A program made the position numbers and the translations under genes. This document shows positions 16,242 through 25,333 of a stretch of 29,022 nt of DNA, piece by piece. The notes beneath the pieces were generated by a model. It made no database searches and had not been told where the DNA came from. It was given only the letters and a program-made list of their open reading frames with translations. The first letter of the stretch is position 1, and each line of letters opens with the position of its first letter. This stretch comes from Clostridiales bacterium UBA3680 (GTDB taxonomy: Bacteria; Bacillota; Clostridia; Lachnospirales; CAG-274), in NCBI GenBank assembly GCA_002372875.1, contig DFJD01000025.1:1-29022 (forward strand), in the 5' to 3' direction.

Positions 16242-19043
16242 ATGAAAAGATTTTTAAAAAGATGTGTAAGCGTTTTCATTGCGCTTACCGCATCTGTTGG
16301 AATTATAAATACAAAAAATATATATGCCGAAGGTACAGGAGTATATTACGAAAACAAAACCGTGAGAGAAGTTACAAACGGTGTTACATACGAAAAGAGC
16401 AGAAGGCTTTATTCAGCCGGTTGGATGGATGTTTATGTGCTGACCGTGGATGCAAACACACCCGGAATTGAATTTGATGTACTTGAAAACACCTCCGGAC
16501 CAGGACTTAAGACAACGGTACCTCAATTAGCACAGCAAAATAATGCGATTGCTGCTGTAAACGGCGATTTTTTTGCCTCAGGTAACCCCCGTTCATCAAT
16601 GGGGCAAGTAATAAAAAACGGCAAGGTTGAATCGGAGCAAAATTATTACAACGGCTCGGAGTACAGATACGCCGGATTTTTTGTAGATAACGAAGGAATC
16701 CCTTTTATAGACTATATAAAAGACTCAATGGGTTTTTACGGAAGTGAAAAAGGTGCGGTTGTACTTGGCGGAAAAAACAAAGTGACGGATTTTTCAATGC
16801 CCGTCTACTTTAACAGAGATGTTATAACCAACACCTCCTACCTTGATAATAATTTCTCAAGCCTTACAAAAATCGTCGTACAAGACGGAACGATAACAAA
16901 GATATCTTCACCCGGCGAAAGTGTGGATATTCCCGAAAACGGATATGTTATTGTTATGAACAATGCAACAAGACAGGAAAAAATAGGCTATTATTCAGTG
17001 GGAATGAAAGTTTCCTTTGACGAAAAAGAAACTTTTCTTTTCAGACCCTCGAAAACGATATCTTCTCTTTCTTTCGGTATAAGCGGAGGCGGTGAACTCT
17101 TAAGAAACGGTGAAATCGTTTCAAATGGTCTTATAATCGGTGAAGCGGGAAGAAACCCGCGTACAATGCTTGGTATAAACAAAGAAAAGACAAAGGTATA
17201 TATCGTTTGCATAGACGGACGACTTAACGGAATAGGTGCCACCCATGCCGAAGCTGCACAAATAATGAAGGAGTACGGCGCGTATGATGCAATACACTTT
17301 GACGGAGGCGGCTCAACCACTATGGTTGTTCGAAACAACGGAAAAAATGAGCTTGTAAACACTCCGAGCGAAGGACAGCTTCGTGCCGTGGCAAACGGTA
17401 TAGGAATAAAGGGCACGGGTGAGAACGACGTGCCCACAGAAATACAAGCCTATGTTCAAGGAAACGATGACAATTATATTCTTGAAGGACTTTCAAATAC
17501 GATAAATGTACGCTTGTATGACGGAAAATTCAATGAGATGAGCATAGATACGTCGAAACTTGAGTTCTCATCTAATATTCCCGGTAGCTGGAACGGAAAT
17601 GTGTTTACTCCCTCGCAAAAAGGAAGCGGTACCATTACCGTAAAATACGGAAGTTTAAGTGACACCATAAATGTCAAAGTCTTAAACGGCATTTCGGCAA
17701 TAAGGGCATCAGCTCCTTCATACTGCGTTGAAGAAGGCGAAAGCATCGAACTTTCGGCTAAACTTATATCGGCAGACGGATACACAGTAAACTCAGATGA
17801 AGATATAAACTGGAGCGTAGACGATACCGAGATAGGGAAAACAGAAAACGGAATGTTTACCGGTTTGAGCCGTGGAGAGGCCGTTGTTACCGCAGAATAC
17901 AAGGGACTTAAAAGTGAAATCGGAATTTCGGTAGGTAAGACCTATTGTGCGGTGGACGGACTTGAAAGCGGAAGGAAAATGAATATATACACCTCCCCGG
18001 AAGGTTCGGCTGTGAGCGGAAATGCAAGAATAATTTCCGGAGGAGCCCACACAGGCTTAGGCTCACTTGCCATAAGCTATGGTTTTGAAGCCGAAAAAAC
18101 AACTACGCAGGCTGTTTATGCAGGGTTTGCAAAAGCAATAGAGCTCCCGAGCGGAAGCAGTGATATACTTATGAATTATAAAGGAGACGGTTCTTCAAAC
18201 TCTCTAAAGGCAACTCTTCTTGACAGTAACGGTAAAAGAGCGGAAATTACGGTAGCCTCGAACCTTTCGGATAACGAATGGAAGCAGTCGAAAAATGCCA
18301 TTCCCACAGATATGGCTCAACCCGTATCTCTTGAAAAACTTTATGTGGTTTCTTATCAAACGGATTCTCAGGCGCCGTCGGGTACGATATATATCGACAA
18401 TATAACCGTTGCAGGGTCCAAAAGCGGTTCGGGTACCCTATCTTCGGATATAAACGATTATATGAAAGCCGACCTTGATACCGTTGAAGGCAGCAATTAT
18501 GAAGAGATATCTGTTTACGGCGGAGCAAGCGGCAACAATTTGAGCGGTGTGCTTACAAAAATGGCACAGGGTGCCAGAGCGGTTGCATTTGCAGGAAACG
18601 CATCTGTGACAAACAACACGGGCGTACCTGCTGTACTCTGGAAAAACGAGTATGCCACAGACAATACAGACAACTTTTCTTTTGTATGTTTGGGCGTGCA
18701 AAACGGTTCGATAGCAAAGAAAAACCCCGCTCAGTACAGGTATCTTAAAGACTATGTTAATAATCTGAGCAAGAAAAACATAATTATTCTAACCGACAGA
18801 TATATTCCTTCAAACGCTTCATTAAGTGATTCGCGAGAAGCGGATGCAATTACCGATATACTTTCAGAGGCAGTAAGACAGAGCGAAAAGAATATTATCG
18901 TAGTTTCCTCTACAGGTGAAAGTGTTTACTCGGAAATAAACAAAGGAGTAAGATATATAAACATTCCGAAAAATTCAAAACAATATTTAAGGCTGAAAGG
19001 CAATTCGGAAGGAATGTATTACCAATTTACGGACGCATATTGA
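16242..19043 (+). CDS. Secreted phosphodiester glycosidase (NAGPA domain) with Ig-like and C-terminal domains
   Basis: This 933-aa exoprotein starts at ATG 16242, downstream of AAGGAAAG; an in-frame ATG at 16161 would give a non-signal-like head. A signal peptide covers about 1-29 (KRFLKR, hydrophobic core, IYAEG). The NAGPA/phosphodiester glycosidase domain spans roughly 85-395, with VNGDFF near 105, NPRTMLG near 310 and the hallmark FDGGGSTT near 353-360. Two Big2-like Ig folds follow (about 405-575), then a beta-sandwich region resembling a carbohydrate-binding module (about 580-740). The last ~180 residues have alternating strands (NIIILTD, NIIVVSS) recalling a calcineurin-type phosphoesterase fold, but I see no metal-binding motif. 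The family hydrolyses sugar-1-phosphodiesters. Leading a wall-polysaccharide operon, it may trim or remodel phosphodiester-linked glycan outside the cell. Confidence 0.87.
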   Translation: MKRFLKRCVSVFIALTASVGIINTKNIYAEGTGVYYENKTVREVTNGVTYEKSRRLYSAGWMDVYVLTVDANTPGIEFDVLENTSGPGLKTTVPQLAQQNNAIAAVNGDFFASGNPRSSMGQVIKNGKVESEQNYYNGSEYRYAGFFVDNEGIPFIDYIKDSMGFYGSEKGAVVLGGKNKVTDFSMPVYFNRDVITNTSYLDNNFSSLTKIVVQDGTITKISSPGESVDIPENGYVIVMNNATRQEKIGYYSVGMKVSFDEKETFLFRPSKTISSLSFGISGGGELLRNGEIVSNGLIIGEAGRNPRTMLGINKEKTKVYIVCIDGRLNGIGATHAEAAQIMKEYGAYDAIHFDGGGSTTMVVRNNGKNELVNTPSEGQLRAVANGIGIKGTGENDVPTEIQAYVQGNDDNYILEGLSNTINVRLYDGKFNEMSIDTSKLEFSSNIPGSWNGNVFTPSQKGSGTITVKYGSLSDTINVKVLNGISAIRASAPSYCVEEGESIELSAKLISADGYTVNSDEDINWSVDDTEIGKTENGMFTGLSRGEAVVTAEYKGLKSEIGISVGKTYCAVDGLESGRKMNIYTSPEGSAVSGNARIISGGAHTGLGSLAISYGFEAEKTTTQAVYAGFAKAIELPSGSSDILMNYKGDGSSNSLKATLLDSNGKRAEITVASNLSDNEWKQSKNAIPTDMAQPVSLEKLYVVSYQTDSQAPSGTIYIDNITVAGSKSGSGTLSSDINDYMKADLDTVEGSNYEEISVYGGASGNNLSGVLTKMAQGARAVAFAGNASVTNNTGVPAVLWKNEYATDNTDNFSFVCLGVQNGSIAKKNPAQYRYLKDYVNNLSKKNIIILTDRYIPSNASLSDSREADAITDILSEAVRQSEKNIIVVSSTGESVYSEINKGVRYINIPKNSKQYLRLKGNSEGMYYQFTDAY

Positions 19044-19044
19044 T

Positions 19045-20571
19045 ATGATTCAAACCAAAAACAAAAAAAGGCCCGGTTCAAAAAAAGCCGCCATGGCAAA
19101 AGATACCGTGATTTATATGCTTGCAAAAGGAATAGAGGGCATAGTTGGTGTTGTAACAATGTCCGTTATGACCTATCTTTTTCTTACCGAGCAAATGGGG
19201 CGCTATTCCACTGTAAATATAGCAATTACCACAATAGGTATGGTTGCCATACAGTGGCTTGTACAATCGGTGCTAAGGTACATAAACAAATATGATATTT
19301 TAAACAGGCAAAATGAATTTTTCGCAACGGTGTTCAACGCTTGGATGAAAGTGAACATTATCGTTACGGCTGTAACGGTTGTATTGGCGGTTCCTCTGTA
19401 TATTGCACTATCCGGAGGATCGTTCGTACAAAAATACTCTCCTACACTTCTTGTTACAGGGCTTGTGTGGTTTGTTACATACAACACCGCACAGCTTGTG
19501 GTTGCAATGCTTGCAGCATTAAGAGAGGCGAGGCTCAATCTTGTATTAAGCATGATAACCGTTTGCGGACGATTATTGTTTATGGTCATATTCTGCAAAC
19601 TCTTTAAAAGCAGAATTGAATGGATATTTTTAAGTTATTTTATAACAGACGGTATAGTTTCCTTTATAGGCCTTAAAAGGCTTAAAGTTTTGTACTATAT
19701 AAGAGATGCAAAACCTAACAAAGAAATATTGAGGGAGCTTTCGGATTACGGCATGCCTCTTATGGGAAACATGCTTACTACCTCTGTTTTAAATAAAAGC
19801 GACATATACATTATAACATTTTTCCTCGGGGAAAGTATGGCCGGAATATATCAGACCAATTACTCACTTATAGCTACCGCCTTTACACTTTTGTCTGCCT
19901 CTGTTATGAGAGGAAGTTACCCTACAATATTAAGGACATGGGCAGAAAAAGACAAAATAGGCACTGCTGCCCTCATAAGTGAGGCTGTACGATTTTACTT
20001 GTTGCTTTCAATTCCCGCTGTTGTGGGAGTGGCAGCCACAAGTGAGGTCATAAGTACAGCTCTTTTTGAAGCGAATTATGTGGAGGGCAACCGAGTTATG
20101 TTCTGGGTGGCACTCGGACAGATGTTCTTAGGTCTGACGGAATACTCAATAAAGCCATGGGAATTGACCGCAAATACCAAAGCCATATTTATGCGTTCCC
20201 TTGCAGGTGGTGCCGTTAATGTGATATTAAATCTCATTTTTGTAAAACTGTTTGGCAGCTATATGGTTGCCGCGGTTACCACATTCATCGGTTTCTTTGT
20301 TTATTTTTTATTGGCACGCTTTGGAACAGGTTCCGAACTGAAATGGCATATTCCGTTTAAAAGTCTTTTCAGAATACTTATAAGTGCCGGGGCAATGTAT
20401 CTTGTTATAACTGTTTTAAAAATAATGTTGCCCTTTAACAAAATAAATTTGGTATTATTCGTATTTTGTGGTATTATAGTTTATGGTGCCGTGATAGTTG
20501 CCTCGGGAGAGGTAAACAATGAACTGAAAGCAATCACGGCAAGGTTGACAAACAGAAAGGAAGGAAAGTAA
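19045..20571 (+). CDS. Wzx-type polysaccharide flippase (MOP superfamily)
   Basis: This 508-aa protein is hydrophobic through most of its length, with about a dozen or more membrane spans, and begins after a short basic N-terminus (KNKKRPGSKK). Size, even spacing of hydrophobic segments and the motif region around GMPLMGNML fit the oligosaccharide flippase family of the MOP exporters. These move undecaprenyl-diphosphate-linked repeat units across the membrane. It begins two bases after the previous stop, with only a weak ribosome site, so coupling is likely. Its stop overlaps the dehydrogenase start (TAATG). With the Wzy-type polymerase at 25330 it makes a Wzx/Wzy-dependent route plausible. 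A lipid II flippase or other MOP member is a less likely alternative given the setting. Confidence 0.87.
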   Translation: MIQTKNKKRPGSKKAAMAKDTVIYMLAKGIEGIVGVVTMSVMTYLFLTEQMGRYSTVNIAITTIGMVAIQWLVQSVLRYINKYDILNRQNEFFATVFNAWMKVNIIVTAVTVVLAVPLYIALSGGSFVQKYSPTLLVTGLVWFVTYNTAQLVVAMLAALREARLNLVLSMITVCGRLLFMVIFCKLFKSRIEWIFLSYFITDGIVSFIGLKRLKVLYYIRDAKPNKEILRELSDYGMPLMGNMLTTSVLNKSDIYIITFFLGESMAGIYQTNYSLIATAFTLLSASVMRGSYPTILRTWAEKDKIGTAALISEAVRFYLLLSIPAVVGVAATSEVISTALFEANYVEGNRVMFWVALGQMFLGLTEYSIKPWELTANTKAIFMRSLAGGAVNVILNLIFVKLFGSYMVAAVTTFIGFFVYFLLARFGTGSELKWHIPFKSLFRILISAGAMYLVITVLKIMLPFNKINLVLFVFCGIIVYGAVIVASGEVNNELKAITARLTNRKEGK

Positions 20572-21848
20572 TGAAAAGCATTTGTGTTATGGGTATAGGC
20601 TATGTGGGACTGCCCACAGCCGCAATGTTTGCTTCTAAAGGTCACAGAGTTGTGGGCTATGATGTAAACGAGAAGGCTGTCAACGCTCTTAATAAAGGAG
20701 AAATAATCATTGAGGAACCCGGACTTGGCGCTTTGGTTAAAAGCACCGTTGAAAGTGGTCATTTAACAGGTTCAACTGTATGCCCCAATGATTGCGACGT
20801 ATATATTATTGCTGTGCCCACGCCCATCAACTCCGACAAAACGGCAGATATGAGATTTGTACGCTCAGCAACTGAAACACTTGTCCCCAATGTAAGAAAA
20901 GGCTGTATTGTCGTGCTTGAATCCACCTCTCCTCCGAGAACGGTTGAGGACCTTATGATACCAATACTTGAAAAAACAGGTCTGAAAATAGGTGATGAGT
21001 TACTTGTAGCACATTCTCCCGAAAGAATACTTCCGGGAAAGGTGATAGAGGAACTGAGAACAAACAGCCGTATCGTAGGCGGTATAAACAAAAAATCAAG
21101 TGAAGAAGTAAAGAAAGTTTACGAAAGTATCGTTGAAGGAGATATTTTCCTTACGACATCCACCACTGCCGAAATGTGCAAGGTTATGGAAAACACTTTC
21201 AGAGATGTAAACATCGCTCTTGCAAATGAGCTTGCAAAAATGAGTGAAGAGCTGGGTGTGAATGCATGGGAGGTCATAAGACTTGCCAATCAGCATCCGA
21301 GAGTTAACATATTAAGTCCAGGCCCCGGTGTGGGAGGCCACTGTATAGCCCTTGACCCTTGGTTCCTTGTTGAAGCAAGCGACAAAGCAAAACTCATACA
21401 CCAGGCAAGATTAAACAATGATTCCATGCCCGGCTTTGTAAAAAAGAAGATAGAAAAAATACTTAACGGCTTTCAAAATAAGACCGTAGCCCTTTATGGT
21501 GTTACCTACAAGCCGAACATTGACGATATAAGAGAAAGTCCCGTAATGAACCTTTGGAAATTACTCAAGGAATGCGGAGTTAATGTAAGAGTATGCGACC
21601 CTCACGCAAGCGAAAAGCTTGAAGAAAGCTACGGCATGTATGATGCAGCACAGAATGCGGATATCGTTGTGCTTGGAGTTAATCACAAAGAATTTGAAGC
21701 AATAGATTTCGGAAAGCTTGCTTCGGTCATGAGAGGAAAGGCCGTACTTGACACAAGAAACTTCTGGCCTGAAAAAAGCGTTACCGCTTCGGGACTTGAA
21801 TACCATCTTCTGGGAAAAAGTGATAACATGGTGAAGTGGGAGAACTAA
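20571..21848 (+). CDS. wecC: UDP-N-acetyl-D-mannosaminuronate dehydrogenase-type nucleotide sugar dehydrogenase
   Basis: This 425-aa enzyme opens with a Rossmann NAD-binding motif (GIGYVG, residues 8-13). It carries the family blocks AVPTP, ESTSPP, PERILPG, NPxx-type AEMCKVMENTFRDVN and IRLANQHPRVNIL. The catalytic cysteine C258 lies in GPGVGGHCIALDPW. The HPRVNIL-GPGVGGHC combination matches the WecC branch (oxidation of UDP-ManNAc to UDP-ManNAcA with two NAD) better than UDP-glucose dehydrogenases. A UDP-GlcNAc or UDP-GalNAc 6-dehydrogenase of the same superfamily cannot be fully excluded. The 2-epimerase that makes UDP-ManNAc is not in the window and must be elsewhere. AGGAAAG precedes the ATG, and the gene is cytoplasmic in function, supplying donor sugar to the glycosyltransferases downstream. 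Confidence 0.9.
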   Translation: MKSICVMGIGYVGLPTAAMFASKGHRVVGYDVNEKAVNALNKGEIIIEEPGLGALVKSTVESGHLTGSTVCPNDCDVYIIAVPTPINSDKTADMRFVRSATETLVPNVRKGCIVVLESTSPPRTVEDLMIPILEKTGLKIGDELLVAHSPERILPGKVIEELRTNSRIVGGINKKSSEEVKKVYESIVEGDIFLTTSTTAEMCKVMENTFRDVNIALANELAKMSEELGVNAWEVIRLANQHPRVNILSPGPGVGGHCIALDPWFLVEASDKAKLIHQARLNNDSMPGFVKKKIEKILNGFQNKTVALYGVTYKPNIDDIRESPVMNLWKLLKECGVNVRVCDPHASEKLEESYGMYDAAQNADIVVLGVNHKEFEAIDFGKLASVMRGKAVLDTRNFWPEKSVTASGLEYHLLGKSDNMVKWEN

Positions 21849-21852
21849 TTTG
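21838..21852 (+). promoter_or_regulatory. Ribosome binding site deciding a TTG start
   Basis: GGGAG (21838-21842) lies seven bases before TTG 21850. The encoded MKKVLIIANQFPP beginning fits a GT4 N-terminal strand, so the rare start is well supported. Confidence 0.7.
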
Positions 21853-23115
21853 AAAAAGGTACTTATAATAGCAAATCAATTTCCCCCTATGGGCGGTTCG
21901 GGCGTGCAAAGAAGCGTAAAGTTTGTAAAACATTTGCGCAGTTTCGGCTATGAACCTGTGGTTTTCACAAGAGATGTTGGGAATATGCCTCTTAAGGATG
22001 AAACCCTTTTAAAGGATATTCCCGATGGAGTAAAAATATACAGAACAAAAGCTTGGGAGCTTCCGGAACTTAAAGGATTGCTTAAAATCCCCGGAAAAGT
22101 GTTGGGAAAGTTTATTATTCCCGATACGGCAAGATTTTGGGAAGAGTTTTCAAAAAAGAAAGTGCTTGAAGTAATAAAAAAAGAGCAAATAGAGCTTGTT
22201 TATACCACCTCGGCACCATACAGCGATCATCTTTTGGGCTTGTACATAAAAAGAAAGCTGCCCAATATTAAATGGGTGGTTGATTTCAGGGATGAGTGGA
22301 CAAATAATCCGTATACCTTGGATAACCCGTATAATCCCATAAGAACAGCCATTGAAAAAAAGCTTGAAAAACAGGTAGTTACAAGTGCCGATGAGTGTGT
22401 AACAAACACTCCCGTTATGCGTGCAAACTTCATAAAAAACAACTCTCTTGACGGTAATAATTTCCATACAATACCAAACGGCTATGACATAGATGATTTT
22501 ACCGGGCTTGATACCTCAAAAATGCCTCAAAACCAAAAGCTTACTTTTGTTTATACCGGTGCACTTTACGGCAGAAGAAAGCCCGATAACTTTTTTGAAG
22601 CTTTAAAACAGCTTAAATCGGAAAATAAAATAGACGGTTCAAAAATAAAGGTAGAGCTTATAGGAAATTATCATAAAGATAAACTGCAGGCACAGATAGA
22701 CTCATACGGTCTTACGGGACAATTTGATATTGTGGGATATGTACCCCACAATGTTTGCATAGAGCATCAAGTCGGTGCTGATGTGCTTGTACTTATAGAA
22801 GGCGGAGGAAGAGGCTCCGATGCCTTCTATACGGGAAAAATATTTGAGTATATGAATACAAATCGTCCCGTGCTGGCAATACTTCCTAAGGGAGTTGCCG
22901 CAAGGCTTGTAGAAGACAGTGCCATCGGCAAAGTTGCAAACACCGACAGCGTTGATGAAATAAAGTCGGTAATTAAGGAATACTACGATTTATGGACAGA
23001 AAACAAGCTTGAATTTACACCTAACAGAAAGGTAATTGAAAGCTTCGAAAGAAAAAAGCTTACCGAAAGGCTTGCGGATGTATTTGATTCCGCTCTAAAA
23101 ACCAACAGAGGATGA
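21850..23115 (+). CDS. GT4-family glycosyltransferase (first)
   Basis: This 421-aa protein has the GT-B layout of family 4. The N-terminal Rossmann domain starts KKVLIIANQFPPMGGSGVQR, with the glycine-rich loop that contacts the acceptor. An inter-domain block IPNGYDIDDF lies near 207-216. A C-terminal donor domain follows (FVYTGALYGRRKP, IVGYVPH, then GKIFEYMNTNRPVLA near 330). The classical E-x7-E is replaced by the GKxFEYM variant seen in WbuB-like members. Donor and acceptor are not predictable. It starts at a TTG with a good ribosome site directly after wecC. Its stop overlaps an ATG of the next glycosyltransferase gene. It presumably adds one sugar to the lipid-linked repeat on the cytoplasmic face. 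Confidence 0.88.
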   Translation: MKKVLIIANQFPPMGGSGVQRSVKFVKHLRSFGYEPVVFTRDVGNMPLKDETLLKDIPDGVKIYRTKAWELPELKGLLKIPGKVLGKFIIPDTARFWEEFSKKKVLEVIKKEQIELVYTTSAPYSDHLLGLYIKRKLPNIKWVVDFRDEWTNNPYTLDNPYNPIRTAIEKKLEKQVVTSADECVTNTPVMRANFIKNNSLDGNNFHTIPNGYDIDDFTGLDTSKMPQNQKLTFVYTGALYGRRKPDNFFEALKQLKSENKIDGSKIKVELIGNYHKDKLQAQIDSYGLTGQFDIVGYVPHNVCIEHQVGADVLVLIEGGGRGSDAFYTGKIFEYMNTNRPVLAILPKGVAARLVEDSAIGKVANTDSVDEIKSVIKEYYDLWTENKLEFTPNRKVIESFERKKLTERLADVFDSALKTNRG

Positions 23116-23117
23116 AA

Positions 23118-24254
23118 ATGAAGGTACTCCATTTTATAAGCGGCGGAGACACCGGCGGAGCAAAAACGCATGTGTTGACACTGCTTGATGAGCTAAGAAA
23201 ACAGAATATTGATGTTTCCCTGCTTTGCATTATGGAGGGTATATTCACCGAAGAGGCAAGAGCCATCGGTATTGAGGTGAATGTGATCCTTCAACAAAAA
23301 AGATGGGATTTTTCCGTTATGGAAAAAATTAAAACTTTTATAAACAACAGCGGCTGTGATGTGGTGCATTGCCACGGCGCCAGGGCAAATTACATTTCAC
23401 TTTTTATAATGAACTCGGTAAAAGTTCCAATGCTTACCACACTGCACAGTGATTATAAGCTCGATTTTAAAGATAATATAAAAAAACAGCTCATTTTCAC
23501 TCCCATAAATTCCTTTGCACTAAGAAAATTCCGTCATATTCTTACGGTAACCGAAGCCTTCAAAAAAATGCTTATTGAAAGAGGATTTAAAGAAGAAAGG
23601 CTTCGTGTTATATACAACGGAATAAGGTTTGACGAAGATGTTAAAACCTATACCGAAGAGGAATTTTTCAAAAGGATAAAATTAATAAAACAGCAAGATA
23701 AAATTTATGTTGGGATAGCCGCAAGACTGTTCGCTGTCAAGGGTGTGGATGTGTTTTTAAAAGCAGCCGCCGTTATATGCAAAAAAAGGGAAGATATCAA
23801 CTTTATCGTTCTCGGTGACGGAGATATGAGAGCTGAATGTGAGAATATAATACGTGAAAACAATATGGGAAATCGTGTTCATATGGCAGGTCAAATAACC
23901 GACCCTGTTCTTATGAACAGCTACTACACCTATATAGATGTAAACACTCTCACATCACATTCAGAGAGCTTCCCCTATGCTCTTTTAGAGGGTGCAAGGT
24001 GTAAATGTGCCACTGTTGCAACAGCTGTGGGAGGTATTCCCGAAATGATAAGAAACGAAAAAGACGGTCTGCTTGCAAAAAGCGGCGATGTAGCGGATAT
24101 TGCTCGCTGCATAGACATTCTTTGCTCAGATCCCGAAAAAAGAAAACAATATGGCGAAAGCTTTTACAACAGAGCAAAAGAAAGCTTTTCTGCCTCGGCA
24201 ATGGCAAAAAAACACAAGCAGATATATGAAGAGGTAATTAAAATTGGAAAATAA
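23118..24254 (+). CDS. GT4-family glycosyltransferase (second)
   Basis: This 378-aa GT-B enzyme begins MKVLHFISGGDTGGAKTH, a typical family 4 glycine-rich start. It continues with VVHCHGARAN (about 78-87), IYNGIRFD, IGIAARLFAVKG-type donor-domain entry, and the E-x7-E motif ESFPYALLE followed by GGIPEMI. Two ATGs lie close together. GAGG (23108-23111) abuts the ATG at 23112 but is six bases from the one at 23118, so the latter was chosen; the product differs by two residues. It is not a duplicate of the preceding gene: the two share fold but little sequence, so they probably transfer different sugars. Its 3' end overlaps the next gene by eleven bases. Confidence 0.88.
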   Translation: MKVLHFISGGDTGGAKTHVLTLLDELRKQNIDVSLLCIMEGIFTEEARAIGIEVNVILQQKRWDFSVMEKIKTFINNSGCDVVHCHGARANYISLFIMNSVKVPMLTTLHSDYKLDFKDNIKKQLIFTPINSFALRKFRHILTVTEAFKKMLIERGFKEERLRVIYNGIRFDEDVKTYTEEEFFKRIKLIKQQDKIYVGIAARLFAVKGVDVFLKAAAVICKKREDINFIVLGDGDMRAECENIIRENNMGNRVHMAGQITDPVLMNSYYTYIDVNTLTSHSESFPYALLEGARCKCATVATAVGGIPEMIRNEKDGLLAKSGDVADIARCIDILCSDPEKRKQYGESFYNRAKESFSASAMAKKHKQIYEEVIKIGK

Positions 24255-24783
24255 AGAAAACAACGATACAAACGAAAATACAATCAACAAAAAGCGTTTT
24301 CGCTTTAATATTATTGATGTGCTTGTTATACTTGTTGTGATAGGGATTTGCTTTGCTGTGGTATACAGAGCAAAAAGTGCAAAATACAATGCTCCCGGCA
24401 CAGAGATCGGCAAAAAAGAAGAATATTGCTATGTAACAGTATATCTTCAAACTGTATTACCTGAAATAGGAGAACAACTTGAGCAAGACAGGTTAAACGG
24501 AGAACACCTTGTTGCAAACAATGAATTTACCGATGCTGAAATTGTTTCGGTAAGGAGCGAAAATGCGAAATATGTTGGTATGAATGCCCAAGGTGAACCC
24601 GTTGCGGGTGTTCATCCTATTTGGAAAGATACATATATCGTAGTAAAAGAAAAGGTGGATCGCTCAAAAGCAATTATAAAAGTAGGCGGACAAGAAGCAA
24701 GAGTCGGCTTTGCTTATATAATGAAAACACAGAAAGTTGAAAAGAACGGCGTTATTACAGCCATGGAATTTAAGGACGAGTGA
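24244..24783 (+). CDS. DUF4330-like membrane-anchored protein
   Basis: This 179-aa protein has a charged, Asn/Glu-rich N-terminus of about 20 residues. A single membrane span (IIDVLVILVVIGICFAVVYR, about 22-41) and a ~135-residue strand-rich outer domain follow. The RFNIIDVLVILVVI start is characteristic of DUF4330 proteins, which are found in polysaccharide loci of Firmicutes and Cyanobacteria and have no known function. The start is a TTG at 24244, nine bases after GAGG (24231-24234), inside the end of the glycosyltransferase gene. The topology, N-terminal anchor with a soluble exported domain, would allow interaction with the Wzx/Wzy machinery at the outer membrane face. The family call is from memory of the motif. 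Confidence 0.7.
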   Translation: MENKENNDTNENTINKKRFRFNIIDVLVILVVIGICFAVVYRAKSAKYNAPGTEIGKKEEYCYVTVYLQTVLPEIGEQLEQDRLNGEHLVANNEFTDAEIVSVRSENAKYVGMNAQGEPVAGVHPIWKDTYIVVKEKVDRSKAIIKVGGQEARVGFAYIMKTQKVEKNGVITAMEFKDE

Positions 24784-24787
24784 CGAT

Positions 24788-25333
24788 ATGCTCTCATTTT
24801 TAAAAGAAAGTTTTTTTGTAGGCACAGCCATCAAAGCATTTAATTTCTTTAAAAATAAATACAACAGCTCTTTATTATGCCTTATCTTAACAAAAACAGC
24901 AAATATAGCGAGCAGTTCCTACACAAGCAAGCTTTTAAAAAGCTATATATACAAAGAGCCTCTTTACAAAACAAGCCTAACAAACGCCTTGATCAAAAAG
25001 CTTTCGACCATTTTTGACAAGCTTTTTGATTTCCTTCACAATATTTTTGCAAAGCTTATTGAAGGCTCTTTGATATGCAATTTTATTAAGGATACACTAA
25101 AAAAAGGTGCCCTACCCTTATGTCTGTTTTTCGGATTGCTTTTTATGAGTTTGTCTACGGGTGCAATGCTGATAAAATATATTTTTTCTTCATTTACCGT
25201 TAATGTGATAATAATTGGGCTCGCTGTTTTTCTTTTTGGTTTTATATTGGGCTTTGTGGGATTATTCTTTAACAAAATAAAGGAAAGCTTTATTTACAGT
25301 GTTATTATGTGGATATTGGAGGGGCTCTCTTGA
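24788..25333 (+). CDS. Small hypothetical membrane protein in the polysaccharide operon
   Basis: The 181-aa product starts at ATG 24788, five bases after the DUF4330 gene; an upstream in-frame ATG at 24737 lies inside that gene and is rejected. The first ~110 residues are Lys/Phe/Ser-rich with amphipathic helices. Two hydrophobic segments follow near 109-129 and 137-158. The last ~20 residues include a third short hydrophobic stretch. No family is recognised. Its end overlaps the start of the polymerase gene and supplies that gene's ribosome binding site, so the two are likely made together. A helper of the polymerase is possible. It could also be an N-terminal piece split off from a longer polymerase. 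Confidence 0.65.
   Translation: MLSFLKESFFVGTAIKAFNFFKNKYNSSLLCLILTKTANIASSSYTSKLLKSYIYKEPLYKTSLTNALIKKLSTIFDKLFDFLHNIFAKLIEGSLICNFIKDTLKKGALPLCLFFGLLFMSLSTGAMLIKYIFSSFTVNVIIIGLAVFLFGFILGFVGLFFNKIKESFIYSVIMWILEGLS
25318..25332 (+). promoter_or_regulatory. Ribosome binding site deciding the TTG start of the polymerase
   Basis: GGAGGGG (25318-25324) puts its GGAGG core seven bases before TTG 25330. The alternative in-frame GTG at 25309 lies upstream of this site and has no comparable signal. Confidence 0.7.
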
